Assembly: GCA_947172415.1 (NCBI GenBank)
Contig: OX359201.1
Span: 4,960,001 to 5,024,000, forward strand
Direction of reading: 5' to 3'
DNA length: 64,000 nt
DNA from: Chondrosia reniformis
Taxonomy: Eukaryota > Porifera > Demospongiae > Chondrillida > Chondrillidae
The position numbers and the translations under genes are program-made. Shown here piece after piece: positions 61,003-64,000 of the stretch (position 1 is its first letter; each line of letters opens with the position of its first letter). The notes under the pieces were generated by a model that searched no databases, had not been told where the DNA came from, and saw only the letters and a list, made by a program, of their open reading frames with translations.

Positions 61003-62896
61003 ATGATGAAGTATGGTGAGTTAGATTGATGAGTTGGAGCTCATGGGCAAGATGAGAAGACAGATGTTTGTTAGGTCTTCTGGTAGCCCTTCTTATTTTA
61101 GTTCTGTTATTTCAGCTCCTGGCTATTGGACTATTATTCACCAACAGGATCTCTCAAAAAGAAGCAGTAACCACTAATGAAGGACAATCTTTGGCAAAAG
61201 CAAATACTCTTCTAAACAATCAAAGTGCTGAAATCAGTGCACTTAAGGAGTTGATCAAGGAGGAAAAGAAATTAAATCAAGAAAGGATTGATGAAATTAA
61301 TAAATCTCTCTTAAGTATCCCCTCTGACAACATTACAAAACTAAAAGAGCTTATAGAAGAAGAAAGGCAACAAAGTAGAGAAGAAGTATTGTCTGTAATG
61401 AATATTATCAAAGAGAAATCTGAAAATTTAACAGCAATACTTGAGGAAGAAAGAAGACTTCATCAGGAGAACATTGATGAACTAGGCCAACTGCTTATAC
61501 ACAAGGTGAATGCAACTAAACGTATCTTAAACATTCACACTGGCAACATTACAGAACTAAAAGAACTTCTAGAAGAAGAAAGGCAACAAAGCAGACATGA
61601 AGCAAGGTTGTTAGTGGATTTTATTAGGGAGGTTTATGAGAATACAACTGCAATTCAAACTCTATTTGAGGAAGAAAGAAGGCTTAATCAAGAAAACATT
61701 TATGAATTGAGCCAACAGCTTATACTCAAAATAAACTCAACTCACAGTGCCTTACTTTCAATATTACTAATTTAAATGTACGTTTTGAAGAAGAAAGGAG
61801 ACAGAGTAGAGAAGAAATTATGTTGTTGAAAAATAGCATTAATAAAGCTTCTGAGAACATAACTGCAATTAGAGACTTAATTGAAGAATATAGAAGGGTT
61901 AATCAGGAGAACGTTGATGAACTAGGTAATCTACTTTTAAATAGAATTAATGCGACAGTTTTTGCTGTAGCCATTCACACTTACAACATTACTAATATAG
62001 AAGAACTTCTTGAAGAGGAAAGGAGACAAAGAAGAGAAGAAATTATGTCTTTAAAAAATATCATCAAAGAAACATCTGAGAATGCAAGTCTACTCATCCA
62101 TAGCGAATTGGACTCGTTTGCAGCTGAATTTAATCTAACAGGGCAAATGGTGTGTAATACTAGTATAGCAATACCTTCAAACAGTACAAACAACGACAGT
62201 TATAATCCTACCTCCCCACCGGCAGAAGAAGGAACAAGATTTTGCAACATTACAAGTGGTAACTGGAGTAGAGTGGCATACATCAATATGACAGATCCGG
62301 ACCAAGAATGTCCGAATGGTCTTCAAGAAATCCTAAATACTGACACAGGCCAGAGAGCATGTGGGAGGAATGTTGGTGGTCAGTTTCCATTTTTAAGCTG
62401 CTCTTCAGTCACCTTTCCGGCAAGCAGTGCTCACTATCATCATGTATGCGGGTATGCTAGGGGTTATCAGCTTGGAAATATGAATGCATTCCTTCATGCA
62501 TTAAGTAGAACCATTGATGAAACGTATGTTGATGGTCTCTCCTTTACTCATGGCACACCCAGAGAACACATATGGACCTTAGCAGTTGGGAGAAGTGAAC
62601 ATAATGATGGCAGTGCATGTCCCCGCGATTGAAGCCCTCATGATTTTAGTCAGATTTCATCATTCGTAAGCAAGGAACACTACTATTGTGAAACAGGCTT
62701 CATTAATTCATCTCCAAGGACGACTAATTGGACAGATCCCCTTTGGGATGGTGCAGATTGTATTGCTGATACAGCTCAGTCGTGTGACAGATATGGTTGG
62801 TTTTACAGAGAGATTGAACCAACTCAAGCACCCATACTTCAAGCAAATCTACATATACTTCCTCATCTACTAGTTGTTCATCAGAACACCATCTAA
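61003..62896 (+). pseudogene. Type II membrane protein with coiled-coil repeats and Cys-rich ectodomain, broken as given
   Basis: Exon 1 is 61003..61015 (MMKY and one base), the intron 61016..61074 is 59 bp with G|GTGAGT and TTAG borders, and exon 2 starts at 61075 in phase. The protein then has a hydrophobic helix (LLVALLILVLLFQLLAIGLLF) and about four tandem coiled-coil repeats of about 73 residues, each starting NIT and containing EEER-Q-SREE and NQEN-DEL, with many N-glycosylation sites. It ends in an extracellular domain with GNWSRVAYINMTDPDQECP, VCGYARGYQ, YVDGLSFTHGTPREHIWTLA and LWDGADC. I know this domain as recurrent in sponge and cnidarian proteins but cannot name it. The frame shifts by one base near 61752 within repeat 2, and a TGA at 62630..62632 interrupts the ectodomain, which stays open for 88 codons beyond. 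It is either a young pseudogene or carries sequencing errors. Confidence 0.65.
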
Positions 62897-63456
62897 CTTC
62901 AATGTTATCTCTTTGCAAACTGTAGTTATGTATACATTGTACACATCAATGTGTTAGTACAGTACTAGATATTCAATTTTGTAATAGTTTGTTATATGTG
63001 TCCACCTCTTTTAGTTTTGGATATATATAGAAAAACGTCATAACTATTTATAGATACATCGATGACCTCACATTTAGGTTAATGCATGATGCAACTTCCG
63101 AATTAACATTTTATTTTTATAAACAAACGCGCTGGATGAATCTTCACTGCTGTTTAAAGAAGAATTTTTATACTCTTCCAAAATGAGCAAACGGTAAAGC
63201 TACATACGCTGAAGCATGGAGTTGGCAATCGGATCAGATTATTTCAATGTGTTGATGTATAGAAAATAAAAATATTTCTAAAATAGATAATTAAAACCAT
63301 TAGTTACCTTAATTTCTAGCTAGTTTGTGTTGTGCGTTCATATTATTGTTAGTGAGTTCCCAAATCGGTATAAATCATTCTGCCTTTCTTTGCTTAAATA
63401 GTAATTTTGCAAGTTCCGGGAATGGTAGCTACATACAAGTATGGAGAAGAAATCAG
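62897..63456. other. Intergenic DNA
   Basis: AT-rich; no gene or repeat recognised. It contains the probable promoter or 5' region of the next gene. Confidence 0.5.
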
Positions 63457-64000
63457 ATGGAAGCAATCAATCTTTTAAAGCAATGTCTTCCTCTGCGGAG
63501 AGGGGAAGTTGCTCCTCTTACCCAGGGACAGCTACTGCGATTAGCAGCTCAGTTCGTCAAACTGAAACACAGTGTCTCCAGATCTGGTACGTATGTCTTT
63601 AATACAAAGCTATTCAGCAGTATATAAAACCCATATACTCATTCCTAGGTTTAATATATTATTATTATTATTATTAGAGTGCCCATGCATACAATGAATG
63701 TATAAAAAGCAATATACGTTAAAGATAATTTATATTTTCTAATTATAAATTTACCAACCACGTGCACCTATTTCAAATTTCATTTACATTGCAATTTATT
63801 TTCCTGCTGTACCTGTTTATAATGTTATGTAACATATTTTGTGACTGTTTTGCCATTTATTCTCTTTAAACTATGTTCCCTTCTGAGACTTGTATACCAT
63901 TTTTATATCACTAATACCGTGTTTATGTCCCTTGTCAATTAGGTTTCCAAGGAACACCTTTTGATCGTGATTTCATTCAAAATTATGTATGTCGTAAGAG
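63457..64000 (+). CDS. Unidentified gene, 5' end only (runs off the window)
   Basis: The first exon 63457..63586 begins MEAINLLKQCLPLRRGEVAP and continues through LTQGQLLRLAAQFVKLKHSV, then has a GTACGT donor. The next exon starts at 63943 after TCAATTAG and reads GFQGTPFDRDFIQNYVCRKR to the window end. The phases agree (1 + 2). A (TTA)n run at 63658..63676 lies in the intron. The frame is open upstream of this ATG, so an earlier start is possible. Helical and basic; I recognise no family. Confidence 0.55.

Noticed and set aside
62602-62650. A tiny intron removing the TGA of the coiled-coil protein gene
   Set aside because: The only possible GT to AG span is about 37 bp, below usable intron size, and it would delete conserved domain residues.

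Overview
The window reads as nuclear DNA of an early-branching animal, most likely a demosponge close to Amphimedon. The grounds are AT-rich sequence, compact multi-exon genes with introns down to about 60 bp, a geodin-like beta/gamma-crystallin, and abundant Penelope-like and tRNA-derived repeat fragments. There is no bacterial-style operon structure. The species call is an inference from gene content, not from a search.

Positions 1 to 45307 are a tandem array of seven units (the first is cut by the window edge) of 6561, 6567, 6422, 6561, 6567 and 6429 bp. Each unit holds, in order: a Met-tRNA-like SINE, the last six exons of an ABCC4/MRP4-like ABC transporter on the plus strand (end of the last membrane helix plus the whole second nucleotide-binding domain), a 29-bp minisatellite, a complete 188-codon single-exon beta/gamma-crystallin gene on the minus strand with its own TATA box, and a folded Penelope-like element fragment at the unit edge. 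On top of the 6.5-kb period lies a 19550-bp period: units 2, 3 and 4 are repeated as 5, 6 and 7 with no difference that I could find over about 19.6 kb. This is either a very recent segmental duplication or an assembly duplicate. Units fall into two classes. In units 2, 3, 5 and 6 the D-loop aspartate of the ABC domain is glycine; in units 1, 4 and 7 it is aspartate.

The array stops abruptly at 45307, only 172 bp before the start codon of a complete clan-3 (CYP3-like) cytochrome P450. I could assemble this gene as 13 exons with consistent splice phases from 45480 to 53025 (520 residues). Its introns are packed with repeat fragments, including three copies of a family with hammerhead-ribozyme-like cores and a roughly 390-bp palindromic element carrying a hammerhead-like motif in each arm.

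From 53026 to 61000 there is one more crystallin gene (54295..54861, minus), diverged from the array copies but with the same length and promoter. The rest is noncoding AT-rich DNA and a 170-bp satellite in two blocks (ten copies and three copies) separated by about 1 kb of CpG-richer unique sequence.

From 61003 to 62896 lies a type II membrane protein gene with 73-residue coiled-coil repeats and a cysteine-rich extracellular domain; it has a frameshift and an in-frame stop as given. The 5' end of an unidentified gene runs off the right edge from 63457. The seven crystallins, being intact, complete and self-contained with promoters, look like the likely reason the cassette was amplified; the transporter exons look like passengers, unless they serve as alternative 3' ends of a transporter lying left of the window.
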